Below are positions 6,170 through 12,890 of a stretch of 42,748 nt of DNA, one piece after another. Under the pieces are notes generated by a model. That model did not search any database, was not told where the DNA came from, and worked only from the letters and a program-made list of their open reading frames with translations. The stretch lies in IMG/VR virus record IMGVR_UViG_3300046538_000194, positions 1 to 42,748 of that record; one strand, written 5' to 3'. The translations under genes and the position numbers were made by a program. How positions within the stretch are numbered: the stretch's first letter is position 1; each line of letters starts with the position of its first letter. This stretch comes from a virus.

Positions 6170-7135
6170 CTACAGGTAGCCCTGCGTGCCCTGGAGGTTC
6201 TTGCGCTCCCTGCGGACCGTTGCCGCCACGGAGTCCTTGTTCGCCGTCGGCACCCGCCGGAGGATGCTGGCGACCACCTCCGGGTTGCTGGCGCCCTGGG
6301 ACAGGTGCTGCCGGGCCAGATCGGCGATGCTCGGGCCTGTTCGGACGAGTTCCCGATCGGTGTTCGCGCCGCTCACCGGCACCGTGTTCGGGCGCTCGGG
6401 CTCGGCCTCCGGCTCGTCGTCGATGACGTCGATCGGCTGCTCGGTGTTCGCCGAGGCCTGGACGGCGATGGTTCGCACGGCCTGGTTGGGCATGAGCTCG
6501 GAGATCTGGGACCGGATCTGCTCGGCTGCCAGGAGCTCGGCTGCGGCGCGCTGCTCGGACCGTGCGACCTGGCGGCGGACGCTGGCGACGGCAAGCTGGG
6601 CGTTGGCCTTGGACACCTCGGCTGCGACCCACGCGGCGTCAGCCTCGGACAGGTCGCGGTCGACGAACCGCATGATCCCCATCCACAGCACCTTCGCGAA
6701 CAGGGACACGAAGGCGCCGACGACACCCAGAGCCACTCCGCTGCTGCCGCCACCGAGCATGCCGTGCCAGAAGATGGCGCCCATCGTGCAGACCAGCAGG
6801 GCCCACCCGAGCCGCTTGGAGAACGCCCGCTTCGGCGGGTCGTTGCGGGCGAGCCACTCCAGCACGATGTTCACCAGCCACGCGGCGTCGAAGACGATGG
6901 CGGCGGCGAAGCCGATCCCGCCGTGGAGGAGGCTGCCGATGCTGTAGGTCGACCAGACGATGGCTGCCACGGTGAGGCCCATGACCAGGGCGCTGGCGAA
7001 GCGGAGGCCGATGACATCCCAGTCGGCGGGCACCTGCGGGGTGCGGACGGTGTAGCTCTGCGGGACCTGGTTGGTGTGGCCGTCGATGGTGTGCGACACC
7101 ATCCGCGTGCGGCGCTCGGTGCGGAACTTGATCAC
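6170..7135 (-). CDS. SpdB-like conjugative transfer membrane protein
   Basis: A 321-residue membrane protein. From residue 35 it has four to five hydrophobic spans (FASALVMGLTVAAIVWSTY, GIGFAAAIVFDAAWLVNIVL, RLGWALLVCTMGAIFWHG, GVALGVVGAFVSLFAKVLWM), then an Ala/Glu/Arg-rich coiled region and a C-terminal HTH-like segment (SIADLARQHLSQGASNPEVVASILRRVP). This combination of clustered spans plus a cytoplasmic helical tail matches SpdB-type proteins of Streptomyces AICEs and plasmids, which are membrane partners of TraB. The GTG start has AGGAGG 6 nt upstream. In-frame sequence further upstream is ignored because it lacks an SD and a membrane-protein composition. Confidence 0.72.
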   Translation of the reverse strand: MIKFRTERRTRMVSHTIDGHTNQVPQSYTVRTPQVPADWDVIGLRFASALVMGLTVAAIVWSTYSIGSLLHGGIGFAAAIVFDAAWLVNIVLEWLARNDPPKRAFSKRLGWALLVCTMGAIFWHGMLGGGSSGVALGVVGAFVSLFAKVLWMGIMRFVDRDLSEADAAWVAAEVSKANAQLAVASVRRQVARSEQRAAAELLAAEQIRSQISELMPNQAVRTIAVQASANTEQPIDVIDDEPEAEPERPNTVPVSGANTDRELVRTGPSIADLARQHLSQGASNPEVVASILRRVPTANKDSVAATVRRERKNLQGTQGYL

Positions 7136-7199
7136 GGTGCCCTCCTGGGCGAGTGCGGGTTGCCGAAGTCGATGTCCAAGGCCTGAGTGCCTGCGGCTT

Positions 7200-7222
7200 C
7201 CGCACCGCGGTGGGCGGTGCGG
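7200..7222 (-). other. Hairpin in the leader of the SpdB-like gene
   Basis: 9-bp stem (7200-7208 with 7214-7222), 5-nt loop, between the 36-aa gene and the SpdB-like start. Possible attenuator or mRNA stability element. Confidence 0.4.
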
Positions 7223-7264
7223 CACCGTCCGGCCGTCAGCGGCCGAGATGGGTGGTGGGTTGGG

Positions 7265-7375
7265 TCATCCGCGTCGGCTGCAGATGCGGCAGACCGGCGC
7301 TTCGGGGTAGTTCTCGATCTGGCAGCTGTTGCAGCGCCAGGCCAGGCGGGCGAGCGCTTCCACAAGGGCTCGCAT
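7265..7375 (-). CDS. 36-aa zinc-ribbon miniprotein
   Basis: A very short gene starting at ATG 7375 and ending TGA at 7265. The product has two CxxC pairs, CNSC (residues 15-18) and CRIC (29-32), spaced like a rubredoxin-type zinc knuckle and preceded by an amphipathic helix (MRALVEALARLAW). It begins 5 nt after the stop of the 55-aa gene, which implies translational coupling; its own SD is weak. Tiny proteins in this position are common in Streptomyces transfer operons; the role is unknown. Confidence 0.65.
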   Translation of the reverse strand: MRALVEALARLAWRCNSCQIENYPEAPVCRICSRRG

Positions 7376-7380
7376 GGCGG

Positions 7381-7548
7381 CTACCGACCGAGAAGCGCGT
7401 CGGCGGCGCGTCGGCCGCGGGGGATGAGGGGCTGCGGCGAGTCGGACGTCTCCGTGAAGGCGCGGTGCGCCTCGATCTCGAACTGGACGTCGGTCTCGTT
7501 GCGTGCCTGGTGGTGCTCGTGGCTTGCCGTGTGGCTACTCTGGTCCAT
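7381..7548 (-). CDS. Small hypothetical protein heading the transfer operon
   Basis: A 55-residue hydrophilic protein (MDQSSHTASHEHHQARNETD..., ending IPRGRRAADALLGR), with a His-rich start and an acidic 'DVQFEIEAHRAF' core. GAGAGGG about 5 nt upstream fixes the ATG at 7548; the longer upstream reading has no SD. It is the first gene after the divergent promoter region at 7549-7683 and is followed by the zinc-ribbon miniprotein. Function not recognised. Confidence 0.6.
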   Translation of the reverse strand: MDQSSHTASHEHHQARNETDVQFEIEAHRAFTETSDSPQPLIPRGRRAADALLGR

Positions 7549-7587
7549 GACCTGCCCTCTCTGGCTTAGCGGCATGAGGGTGGGGCT

Positions 7588-7620
7588 GCCCCGGCCGGTG
7601 TGTGAGAGCCCGGCCGGGGC
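7588..7620. other. Strong hairpin in the transfer-operon leader
   Basis: Perfect 11-bp stem (7588-7598 with 7610-7620), 11-nt loop, followed by GTTTTG on the plus strand. It is oriented like an intrinsic terminator for rightward transcription, but lies in the 5' leader of the leftward operon. Either it blocks antisense entry or it acts as a leader attenuator. Confidence 0.5.
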
Positions 7621-7655
7621 GTTTTGCTGTCCCGGTTTCAAAGCTAGCCCGTGGG

Positions 7656-7669
7656 TTGCCATATGGCAA
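7656..7669. promoter_or_regulatory. Perfect 14-bp palindrome, operator candidate
   Basis: TTGCCATATGGCAA is a perfect palindrome in the intergenic region between the leftward transfer operon and the rightward HTH gene, 15 nt upstream of that gene's start. Its position suits an operator for the HTH protein or another dimeric repressor controlling both directions. Confidence 0.65.
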
Positions 7670-7683
7670 GGCGGGCGGAGAGA

Positions 7684-7938
7684 ATGGTGGCCATGACCGA
7701 CGGAGGAGGGCCTGATTTGGTGACGTTCAGGGAGTGCGCCCGCCGAGTCGTAGCCGAAGGCATCGCCCCGTCGATGACCCATCAGCGCGTCTCGCAGCTA
7801 CACAAGGCCGACCCGGAGTTCCCGCCGACCCAGGTGATCGGACGATCGCGGGTGGTGGACTGGGTCGCGGCGAAGCCGTACTTCGCCGCACATGCAGAGA
7901 GGGCTGCGGCTCGGGACCGGCGCCGCCGGTCGGAGTAG
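7684..7938 (+). CDS. AlpA-like helix-turn-helix protein
   Basis: An 84-residue DNA-binding protein on the opposite strand to the transfer operon. 'VTFRECARRVVAEGIAPSMTHQRVSQLHKADPEFPP' is an HTH of the AlpA/excisionase type, followed by 'QVIGRSRVVDWVAAKPYF', the typical wing and C-terminal helix. The end is Arg-rich. The ATG at 7684 is chosen (GGAG close upstream); the ATG at 7693 is possible. Likely regulator of the divergent transfer operon, acting through the palindrome at 7656-7669; alternatively an excisionase. Confidence 0.7.
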   Translation: MVAMTDGGGPDLVTFRECARRVVAEGIAPSMTHQRVSQLHKADPEFPPTQVIGRSRVVDWVAAKPYFAAHAERAAARDRRRRSE

Positions 7939-7954
7939 CCCCAGACACGTCGAG

Positions 7955-7983
7955 GCGCCCCGCACCAGCACGGTGCGGGGCGC
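7955..7983. terminator. Bidirectional terminator between convergent genes
   Basis: Perfect 12-bp stem (7955-7966 with 7972-7983) and a 5-nt loop, between the rightward HTH gene and the end of the leftward early operon. It probably ends both, separating the transfer module from the early genes. Confidence 0.85.
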
Positions 7984-7996
7984 TCGTCATGTGCGG

Positions 7997-8275
7997 TCAG
8001 GTGCGCGGCACCGCCGAATAGTCCTCCCCGTCGATCCGCTCGACCGCGGCGGCCGGCGCCCACATGTACACCTCGGTGGGGGCAAGCTCCTCGACGCCGG
8101 GCCGGCCGGGGACGTCCCACCTGCCCCAGCTGGGTACGGCGACGTGGGTCCACCACTGGCCGTCGGGGCGGTGTTCGAGGGCGAGGGCGCTGGCGATGAC
8201 GACGCCCGCGTCGTCCGGCAGGGTGAGCCGGACGCGCGGGCGTGGTCCGAGGTCGAGGTCTGGCAGGCGGGTCAC
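7997..8275 (-). CDS. Hypothetical early protein
   Basis: A 92-residue protein rich in beta-strand patterns (VRLTLPDDAGVVIASALALEHRP... WWTHVAVPSWGRWDVPG... VYMWAPAAAVERIDGEDYSAVPRT). No motif recognised. The GTG start lies 8 nt after the stop of the preceding gene. It is the last gene of the leftward early operon. Confidence 0.6.
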   Translation of the reverse strand: MTRLPDLDLGPRPRVRLTLPDDAGVVIASALALEHRPDGQWWTHVAVPSWGRWDVPGRPGVEELAPTEVYMWAPAAAVERIDGEDYSAVPRT

Positions 8276-8282
8276 GGGTCCA

Positions 8283-8876
8283 TCATGCGGCTTCGAGTTC
8301 GTCGAGCATCTGCTCTGCCCGCCGGTCGTAGTCGGCCGGCTCCAGGAGCGCGCGGCAGCCGGGGTTGGTGCACTCAACGTCCCGCCCGTCCTGCCGGACC
8401 AGGGTCAGCAGCTCGCAGCGGGGGCAGGGCAGCTGCATGGGCCGGCGGCGGGGGCGGGTGTGGGCGTGGCGGGCGAGCTGGTGGTGGAGGTCGGCGATGT
8501 CGTCGGCGTAATCGGCGGCCAGGGCGTGGCGGCAGGCGTCGTCGTGGACGCGGAGGAGGAAGTCCACCGCGGTGGTGAGGTGGCGGCAGGGCTGGCCGGA
8601 GAACACCTGGCACCAGGCGGACAGCACCGCGGCTGCGGGCATGGGGCCGTGCTGATCGGTCTCGGTGCCGGGTGTCGCGCGGTCGACGTAGTCGCCGGGG
8701 CCGAGCAGCGACAGGACGTCGAGGCGGAGCGGCAGGGGTGGGGTGCGGGTGGCGCCGGTGACGCGGGGGCCGGCGGGGCCGCTGCCGGGGGCGAGGCTGA
8801 GGTGTGCCCAGGTGTACAGCTCGGGCAGGTCTGCGAGCTGGCGGCGGAGGCGGGCGGCGGCAGTGGTGGTCAGCAC
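8283..8876 (-). CDS. Hypothetical protein with C-terminal zinc ribbon
   Basis: A 197-residue, mostly helical protein ending with a CPRC ... CTNPGC zinc ribbon (about residues 150-175) and a short acidic helix. The GTG at 8876 has GGAG 5 nt upstream; the longer upstream reading is Pro/Arg-rich and lacks an SD. Similar helical/zinc-ribbon proteins occur in actinophage early regions. The ribbon suggests nucleic-acid or partner binding; the function is unknown. Confidence 0.65.
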   Translation of the reverse strand: MLTTTAAARLRRQLADLPELYTWAHLSLAPGSGPAGPRVTGATRTPPLPLRLDVLSLLGPGDYVDRATPGTETDQHGPMPAAAVLSAWCQVFSGQPCRHLTTAVDFLLRVHDDACRHALAADYADDIADLHHQLARHAHTRPRRRPMQLPCPRCELLTLVRQDGRDVECTNPGCRALLEPADYDRRAEQMLDELEAA

Positions 8877-8923
8877 GGCGGCTCCAGGTCGGTGCGGCGG
8901 GGCAAGGAAGTGCAGGTGAGCAG

Positions 8924-8973
8924 GGTTCCCGGCGCCGGGAACCGCGGTGGCCCCGCGCGGTGGGCGCGGGGCC
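8924..8973 (-). terminator. Tandem hairpins between early genes
   Basis: A 20-bp perfect palindrome (8924-8943) followed by a 10-bp stem (8949-8958 with 8964-8973). They lie between the stop of the 333-aa gene and the SD of the next gene, and are likely an attenuator or terminator inside the early operon. Confidence 0.65.
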
Positions 8974-8979
8974 GGGCGG

Positions 8980-9981
8980 TCAGAAGTAGGTGGCTGGCGC
9001 GTTGCGCAGGTTGTAGGCGTGGAGCAGAGCGGCCTCGTCGGCTGGCGCGAGGACGGTGGGGGCGGGCGTGGCAACGGTGAGCCGGACCTCAGCGGGCGCG
9101 GCCGGGGTTGCCCGCGGGCTGGTCGATCCCTGCTGCGGGTAGCAGATCGTGTAGCCGCCCGGCACGTGGACCCACTGCATCTGGTGGTTGCCGTCCATGT
9201 TCGGGTGGATCATCTTGTGCTCGATCTCCTGCTCGCAGTGGGCGCAGGTGGGGATCGGCCGGTGCAGGTCCGGGCGGTCGCAGCAGGTGTCGAACCCGCC
9301 GTGGCAGTCGGATTCGACCTCGCCGGCGGTCGGGCAGTAGTACAGGCCCGCGCCGGGCTTGCACACGTGCTCCTCGGCGCGCGGTGGCTGCCGAGGGTTC
9401 CCCAGCCCCAGCTCACGTTCCGGCCCGCAGGCGTCGAACAGCGCCCGCGCCTCAGCATCAGACGGGTAGGCGGCGCCCTGAGGACGCATCCCACGGAGCC
9501 GAGCGGCGAAGAGGTCCACCGTGTACGCCGCCGCCGCCCCGCTGATAGCCGAGAGGTCCGCGTAGGCCCGCTCCAGGAGCAGCACCCGGTCAGGGCTGAG
9601 CTCCTCGGCGTCCGCCCCACCCCAGGCGAAGACGTCACTCACGTCGACCGCCAGGTGCACGCGTCCGTCTTCGAGGCGCCACAGGAGGTCACCGCCGAGG
9701 TCCGCCTTGGCAGCGAGGGCGAGCACCGCGTGCAGAAAGTCCCTCTCCGCGCGCAGCTGCTCCAGCTCGGTGGCGAACTCGGCACGCTCGGCGCGGAGCC
9801 ACTCCAGTGCGTCGATCTCGGGCTGCATCACGTCCATGACGGTGTCCACAAGCGTGGCCATTTCGGCGCGGACCCGGTCGTGGTCGAACGTCGGGTTGTC
9901 CTCGGCGTAGTCGGCGGTCTCGCGCATCAGGGAGAAGAGACGGTCAGCGATGCGCTGGCGGAGGTCGGTCTGGTCGGTCAT
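8980..9981 (-). CDS. Hypothetical coiled-coil / Cys-rich early protein
   Basis: A 333-residue protein. Residues 1-85 are helical and heptad-like (RQRIADRLFSLMRETADYAED..., LEWLRAERAEFATELEQLRAERDF). The middle is alpha/beta. A Cys/His-rich segment follows (HVCKPGAGLYYCPTAGEVESDCHGGFDTCCDRPDLHRPIPTCAHC, split here by residues of unknown role), plausibly binding two zinc ions. The start overlaps the stop of the upstream gene (ATGA). Large and expressed with replication genes, but I do not recognise the family. Confidence 0.65.
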   Translation of the reverse strand: MTDQTDLRQRIADRLFSLMRETADYAEDNPTFDHDRVRAEMATLVDTVMDVMQPEIDALEWLRAERAEFATELEQLRAERDFLHAVLALAAKADLGGDLLWRLEDGRVHLAVDVSDVFAWGGADAEELSPDRVLLLERAYADLSAISGAAAAYTVDLFAARLRGMRPQGAAYPSDAEARALFDACGPERELGLGNPRQPPRAEEHVCKPGAGLYYCPTAGEVESDCHGGFDTCCDRPDLHRPIPTCAHCEQEIEHKMIHPNMDGNHQMQWVHVPGGYTICYPQQGSTSPRATPAAPAEVRLTVATPAPTVLAPADEAALLHAYNLRNAPATYF

Positions 9982-10226
9982 GGGGTCTGCTCCAGTCGGC
10001 GGGCGATGGTGCGGGCGTCGTCGGCGGTGGCGCCGGGCTTCGTGGTGAGCGGATGGTGGTCGTGGGCGGGGCGGCGGCGGTGGGTGCCGGTGCCGGTGAG
10101 CAGTTCGTCGAGGGCGGCGCGGGCGAGGCGGCGGGCGTCTCCGGGGTGGAGGTGGATGCCGTTTGCACGGGCAGCGGTGTCGATGGCGGTGCGGGCCCGC
10201 TCTTCGAGGTCGGTCGGGCGGGCCAT
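9978..10226 (-). CDS. Small hypothetical early protein
   Basis: An 82-residue, basic, helical protein (MARPTDLEERARTAIDTAARANGIHLHPGDARRLARAALDELL). ATG 10226 overlaps the upstream stop (TGATG) and has GAGGAG in the end of that gene. Its own stop overlaps the next start (ATGA). Function unknown. Confidence 0.6.
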   Translation of the reverse strand: MARPTDLEERARTAIDTAARANGIHLHPGDARRLARAALDELLTGTGTHRRRPAHDHHPLTTKPGATADDARTIARRLEQTP

Positions 10227-10471
10227 CAGCGGGTCTCCTCGTGTGTGGGTGTCACGGCGGGCAGCAGGTACCAGAGTTCGAGGGCGTCCACGGCCGTCTG
10301 CCGGGCGATCTCGGCGTGGCGCGGGCATCGGGCCGTTCCGGGGGCTGCGGGGGCGCTGGCGGCCTGCTGGCGGGCCTCGGCGGCCTTGACCCGCTGCCAC
10401 CGCCACCCGCACCACACCATCGCGGCCAGCAGGCCCGTCCAGGAGGCGGCGGCGAACCAGACGGCGGTCAC
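10226..10471 (-). CDS. Small membrane protein
   Basis: 81 residues with one N-terminal membrane span (VTAVWFAAASWTGLLAAMVW) and a helical cytoplasmic tail containing a lone Cys. The GTG start overlaps the upstream stop (GTGA). Function unknown. Confidence 0.6.
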   Translation of the reverse strand: MTAVWFAAASWTGLLAAMVWCGWRWQRVKAAEARQQAASAPAAPGTARCPRHAEIARQTAVDALELWYLLPAVTPTHEETR

Positions 10472-10758
10472 CGGGATGCCTCGGCGGCGATGGGGACAGC
10501 GAGGGTGTCGGGTGCGTTGTCGCAGATGGCTATCCGGCGGCCGGCGTCGGTCCGGGCGATCACGCCCGTCGGTCGGTGGCAGGTCAGGCCCGCGGCGTAC
10601 AGGTCGGCGGCGGTGCGTGCGGTGGGCCTGGCGGCCTGCCAGCAGGCGGAGCAGGGGATGAGCGCTATGACGGTGGCGTCGCCGGTGAACATCTCGCGGT
10701 CGACGAAGGCGTTCGCGGCCTGGGCGACCCAGATGCGGGAGCCGAGGGGGAGTGTCAT
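10468..10758 (-). CDS. Small hypothetical early protein
   Basis: 96 residues (MTLPLGSRIWVAQAANAFVDREMFTG...), with Cys residues in 'IPCSACW' and two more near the middle and C-terminus that could form one metal site. The start overlaps the helicase stop (ATGA) and the end overlaps the next start (GTGA). Function unknown. Confidence 0.6.
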   Translation of the reverse strand: MTLPLGSRIWVAQAANAFVDREMFTGDATVIALIPCSACWQAARPTARTAADLYAAGLTCHRPTGVIARTDAGRRIAICDNAPDTLAVPIAAEASR

Positions 10759-12026
10759 CGCGCACCTGCCGACGGCGCGGGCACGTAGCTGACCCACGGC
10801 CAGTCGGTGCCCTGCTTGATGTGGGTGGGCCAGGACCGCTCGTCTCGGGCGCCGCGCCAGGGGACGACCACGCGGGCGCGCTCATTGACGGCGGACACCT
10901 CGTCATCGACGGGGCGGATGCCGTAGCCGAACTCGGGCCAGCGCATCCAGAGCGAGCTGCCGAGCGGGCGCAGGTTGCGGTGCTGGCCGAAGCCGTTGTG
11001 GTGCGGGGCGTGGGCCTCCATGATCACGGCGCATCCGGCGGCGGCACGCGCCTCGTCCACCACGGCGGAGACCTTGCGGGCCAGCTCCTCACTGTTCGGG
11101 TCACCGGCGTGCAGCCGGTACACGGGGCCGATGACGAGCATGTCGGGCTTGATGCGCTCGACCCGGCGGAGCATCCAGGCCCGATCCTTCGGCCGGGTCA
11201 GGTCGACACCCGCGGGCTGGCACTCGACGAACAGCCGGCCGCGGGGCACCGGGCGGCCGGCGCGGGCTGCGGCACCGGTGAGCGGCGACAGCTTGCGCCG
11301 GGTCATGGACTCGCCGTTCTCGCAGTCGAGGATCAGCACCTTGAAGGGGTCGACCGGGCGGTGGGTGAACGGGTGCAGACCGGCGGCGCCGCAGATGGCC
11401 ATCTGGCGGATCAGCGTCGACTTGCCGCCGCCCTCCGAGGCGGTGAGGATCAGCCGGTCGCCGCGCTCCAGCAGGCCGGGCACCAGCCAGTCGTAGTGGT
11501 CCTCGACGGCGAGGAAGTCGTGCAGGTCCATAACGGGCAGGTCGGAGTTCTCCTGGCCGCGGTCGCGGACCTCGCGGGCCCAGGCGACGGCATGCTCGGC
11601 GAGCTCGGAGGCGTCGCCCTCGCCTGCCTGGTAGCCGGCCTGGGCGATGCGGGTCCCTAGCGTCACCAGGTCGCGGCGCTGGGCGCGGTCGCGGACGATC
11701 TCGGCGTACCACTCGGCGTTCGCCGCGGTGGGCACGGCCTCCAGCAGCTGGGAGATGTAGACGGGGCCGCCGACGCGGGCCAGGTTTCCGGCCTTCTCCA
11801 GGTAGTCGACCATCGTGCGGGCGTCGACCGGCTGGCTGGCGGCGGCCATGGCGGCCACGGCGCCGAGGATCAGTCCGTGGCCGGGTCGGTAGAAGTCGTT
11901 CGGGCCGAGCATGTCGAGGACGTCGCGGGCTGCATCGGCGGACAGGAGGCAGGCGCCGAGGACGGCCTGCTCTGCCTGGATGTCGTGCGGGGCCATCCGC
12001 TCCAGGGCGGTCATGTCGTCGGTCAC
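10755..12026 (-). CDS. DnaB-like replicative helicase / RepA-type ATPase
   Basis: A 423-residue protein. Residues 10-115 match the DnaB N-terminal domain (PHDIQAEQAVLGACLLSADAARDVLDML...FYRPGHGLILGAVAAM). The rest is a RecA-like ATPase with Walker A ASEGGGKST (about 196-204), KVLILDCENGES, and a Walker B-like DMLVIGP. The motor resembles the RepA/AAA_25 class more than canonical DnaB. It probably unwinds phage DNA, loaded by the initiator encoded just upstream; the two genes overlap (GTGA). An ATG 12 nt downstream of the chosen GTG is an alternative start. Confidence 0.85.
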   Translation of the reverse strand: MTDDMTALERMAPHDIQAEQAVLGACLLSADAARDVLDMLGPNDFYRPGHGLILGAVAAMAAASQPVDARTMVDYLEKAGNLARVGGPVYISQLLEAVPTAANAEWYAEIVRDRAQRRDLVTLGTRIAQAGYQAGEGDASELAEHAVAWAREVRDRGQENSDLPVMDLHDFLAVEDHYDWLVPGLLERGDRLILTASEGGGKSTLIRQMAICGAAGLHPFTHRPVDPFKVLILDCENGESMTRRKLSPLTGAAARAGRPVPRGRLFVECQPAGVDLTRPKDRAWMLRRVERIKPDMLVIGPVYRLHAGDPNSEELARKVSAVVDEARAAAGCAVIMEAHAPHHNGFGQHRNLRPLGSSLWMRWPEFGYGIRPVDDEVSAVNERARVVVPWRGARDERSWPTHIKQGTDWPWVSYVPAPSAGAR

Positions 12027-12814
12027 TGGTACATCCATTCGTTCTGCGGGTCGGTGCCGGTGGGCGCCTGGGGCCTGCGGGCAGGTGCGTAGTCCTGCGC
12101 GCGGCTCACCCAGGTGCGCCAAGCGGCGGTCCAGTCCTTGAAGGTCGAGCCCTTGGCCCGGTGGAAGTCGAGGAAGCGCTCGGTCTCAGCCGCGACGCGG
12201 TCCCTCTGGATGCCCTTTTCGGCGGCCCACTCGTACATGCGGTCGGTCACGGCGATGTGGTCCGGGGCACCGGTGGCGCGCGGGCGGGGAGGCTTCGCCG
12301 ACCCCTCTCTAAGAGGGTTGGGGTTGGGGTTGGGAGCACTCGTTACGGGGGCGTTAGTAACGCTGTTACGCGAGACGTTACGTTCCGAGCCCTCTTCAGC
12401 CTCGCGCCGGCGGTCCCGAAACGCCTTCTGACGTGCAGCGTTCTTGTCGCGCTCGGCGGTGATCTGGGCGGCCGACTTCTGGTAGTCGAGGTAGTCGTGG
12501 ACCCGGTAGCCGCCCTCGACCTCGTCCCACAGGCCCGCCTTGACGAGTCGTTCGGCGACGAATCGCGCTACAGCCGGGGTGACGTCCGTGTTACTCGGGG
12601 CGTTAGTAACGCCGTTACGGTCCGCGTGGGCTACGGCCTCGGCGGCGTCCTCGAAGTCGAGCAGCCGCATGGCCGCCTTGCGCGGGATGAATCCGTCGCT
12701 GAGGTTGCGGTTGCACCACGCCAGCCCGGCCACCCAGAGCGCGATGCCCAGCGATCCGGCGGCGTCGAACTTGGGGTGATCGTAGAAGTCGTCACTGATG
12801 CGAACCCAGGCCAT
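12023..12814 (-). CDS. Phage replication initiator (lambda O / DnaD-like role)
   Basis: A 263-residue protein. Its N-terminus (MAWVRISDDFYDHPKFDAAG...CNRNLSDGFIPRKAA) is the winged-helix start typical of actinophage and prophage replication proteins. A basic helical middle follows (AERDKNAARQKAFRDRRREAEE), then a Pro/Asn-rich linker and a helical C-terminal part that probably contacts the helicase encoded next. The coding sequence contains two nearly identical about 30-bp DNA repeats with internal dyads, as in lambda O, where the origin lies inside the initiator gene. The repeats encode the peptide VTNAP twice in the same frame. Confidence 0.78.
   Translation of the reverse strand: MAWVRISDDFYDHPKFDAAGSLGIALWVAGLAWCNRNLSDGFIPRKAAMRLLDFEDAAEAVAHADRNGVTNAPSNTDVTPAVARFVAERLVKAGLWDEVEGGYRVHDYLDYQKSAAQITAERDKNAARQKAFRDRRREAEEGSERNVSRNSVTNAPVTSAPNPNPNPLREGSAKPPRPRATGAPDHIAVTDRMYEWAAEKGIQRDRVAAETERFLDFHRAKGSTFKDWTAAWRTWVSRAQDYAPARRPQAPTGTDPQNEWMYQ
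12315..12334 (+). repeat. (GGGGTT)n telomere-like microrepeat
   Basis: Three to four G-runs (GGGTTGGGGTTGGGGTTGGG) on the plus strand inside the initiator gene, encoding NPNPNP on the minus strand, directly beside the first origin-type repeat. The pattern can form a G-quadruplex. Confidence 0.6.
12341..12382. repeat. Origin-type repeat A inside the initiator gene
   Basis: Contains GTTACG at 12342, 12365 and 12377 and a perfect palindrome GCGTTA-G-TAACGC (12351-12363). The 23-nt core starting at 12348 is repeated with one mismatch at 12597, exactly 249 nt away. Iteron-like; likely binding site of the initiator itself. Confidence 0.65.
12589..12619. repeat. Origin-type repeat B inside the initiator gene
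   Basis: Second copy of the GTTAC ... GGGGCGTTAGTAACGC . GTTACG unit, with the same 13-bp palindrome (12600-12612). Only one core position differs from repeat A. Confidence 0.65.
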
Positions 12815-12842
12815 GTGTGGCTTCTCTCGGTCAGTCGGTGGT

Positions 12843-12883
12843 CACCCGGGGCGGAGGAGCAGGGCCCACCCCGCCCCGGGGTG
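12843..12883 (-). terminator. Hairpin upstream of the initiator gene
   Basis: Arms at 12843-12854 and 12871-12883 pair over 12 bp with one bulged G. It lies in the only sizeable gap (76 bp) of the replication operon, after the 125-aa gene and before the initiator gene; possible attenuator. Confidence 0.55.
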
Positions 12884-12890
12884 CTGATGG

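Noticed and set aside
7132-7365. A 77-codon minus-strand frame ending at the SpdB-like start with a GTGA overlap
   Set aside because: Most of it lies out of frame with the zinc-ribbon miniprotein, which has a better motif. Composition is Arg/Ala-rich without features.
7588-7620. Hairpin with GTTTT as terminator of a rightward gene
   Set aside because: There is no rightward gene to its left, so it is listed as a leader hairpin rather than a terminator.
12351-12363. Palindrome GCGTTAGTAACGC as a transcription terminator
   Set aside because: It lies inside an open gene, recurs in the same codon phase at 12600-12612, and lacks GC-rich strength; origin-type repeats fit better.
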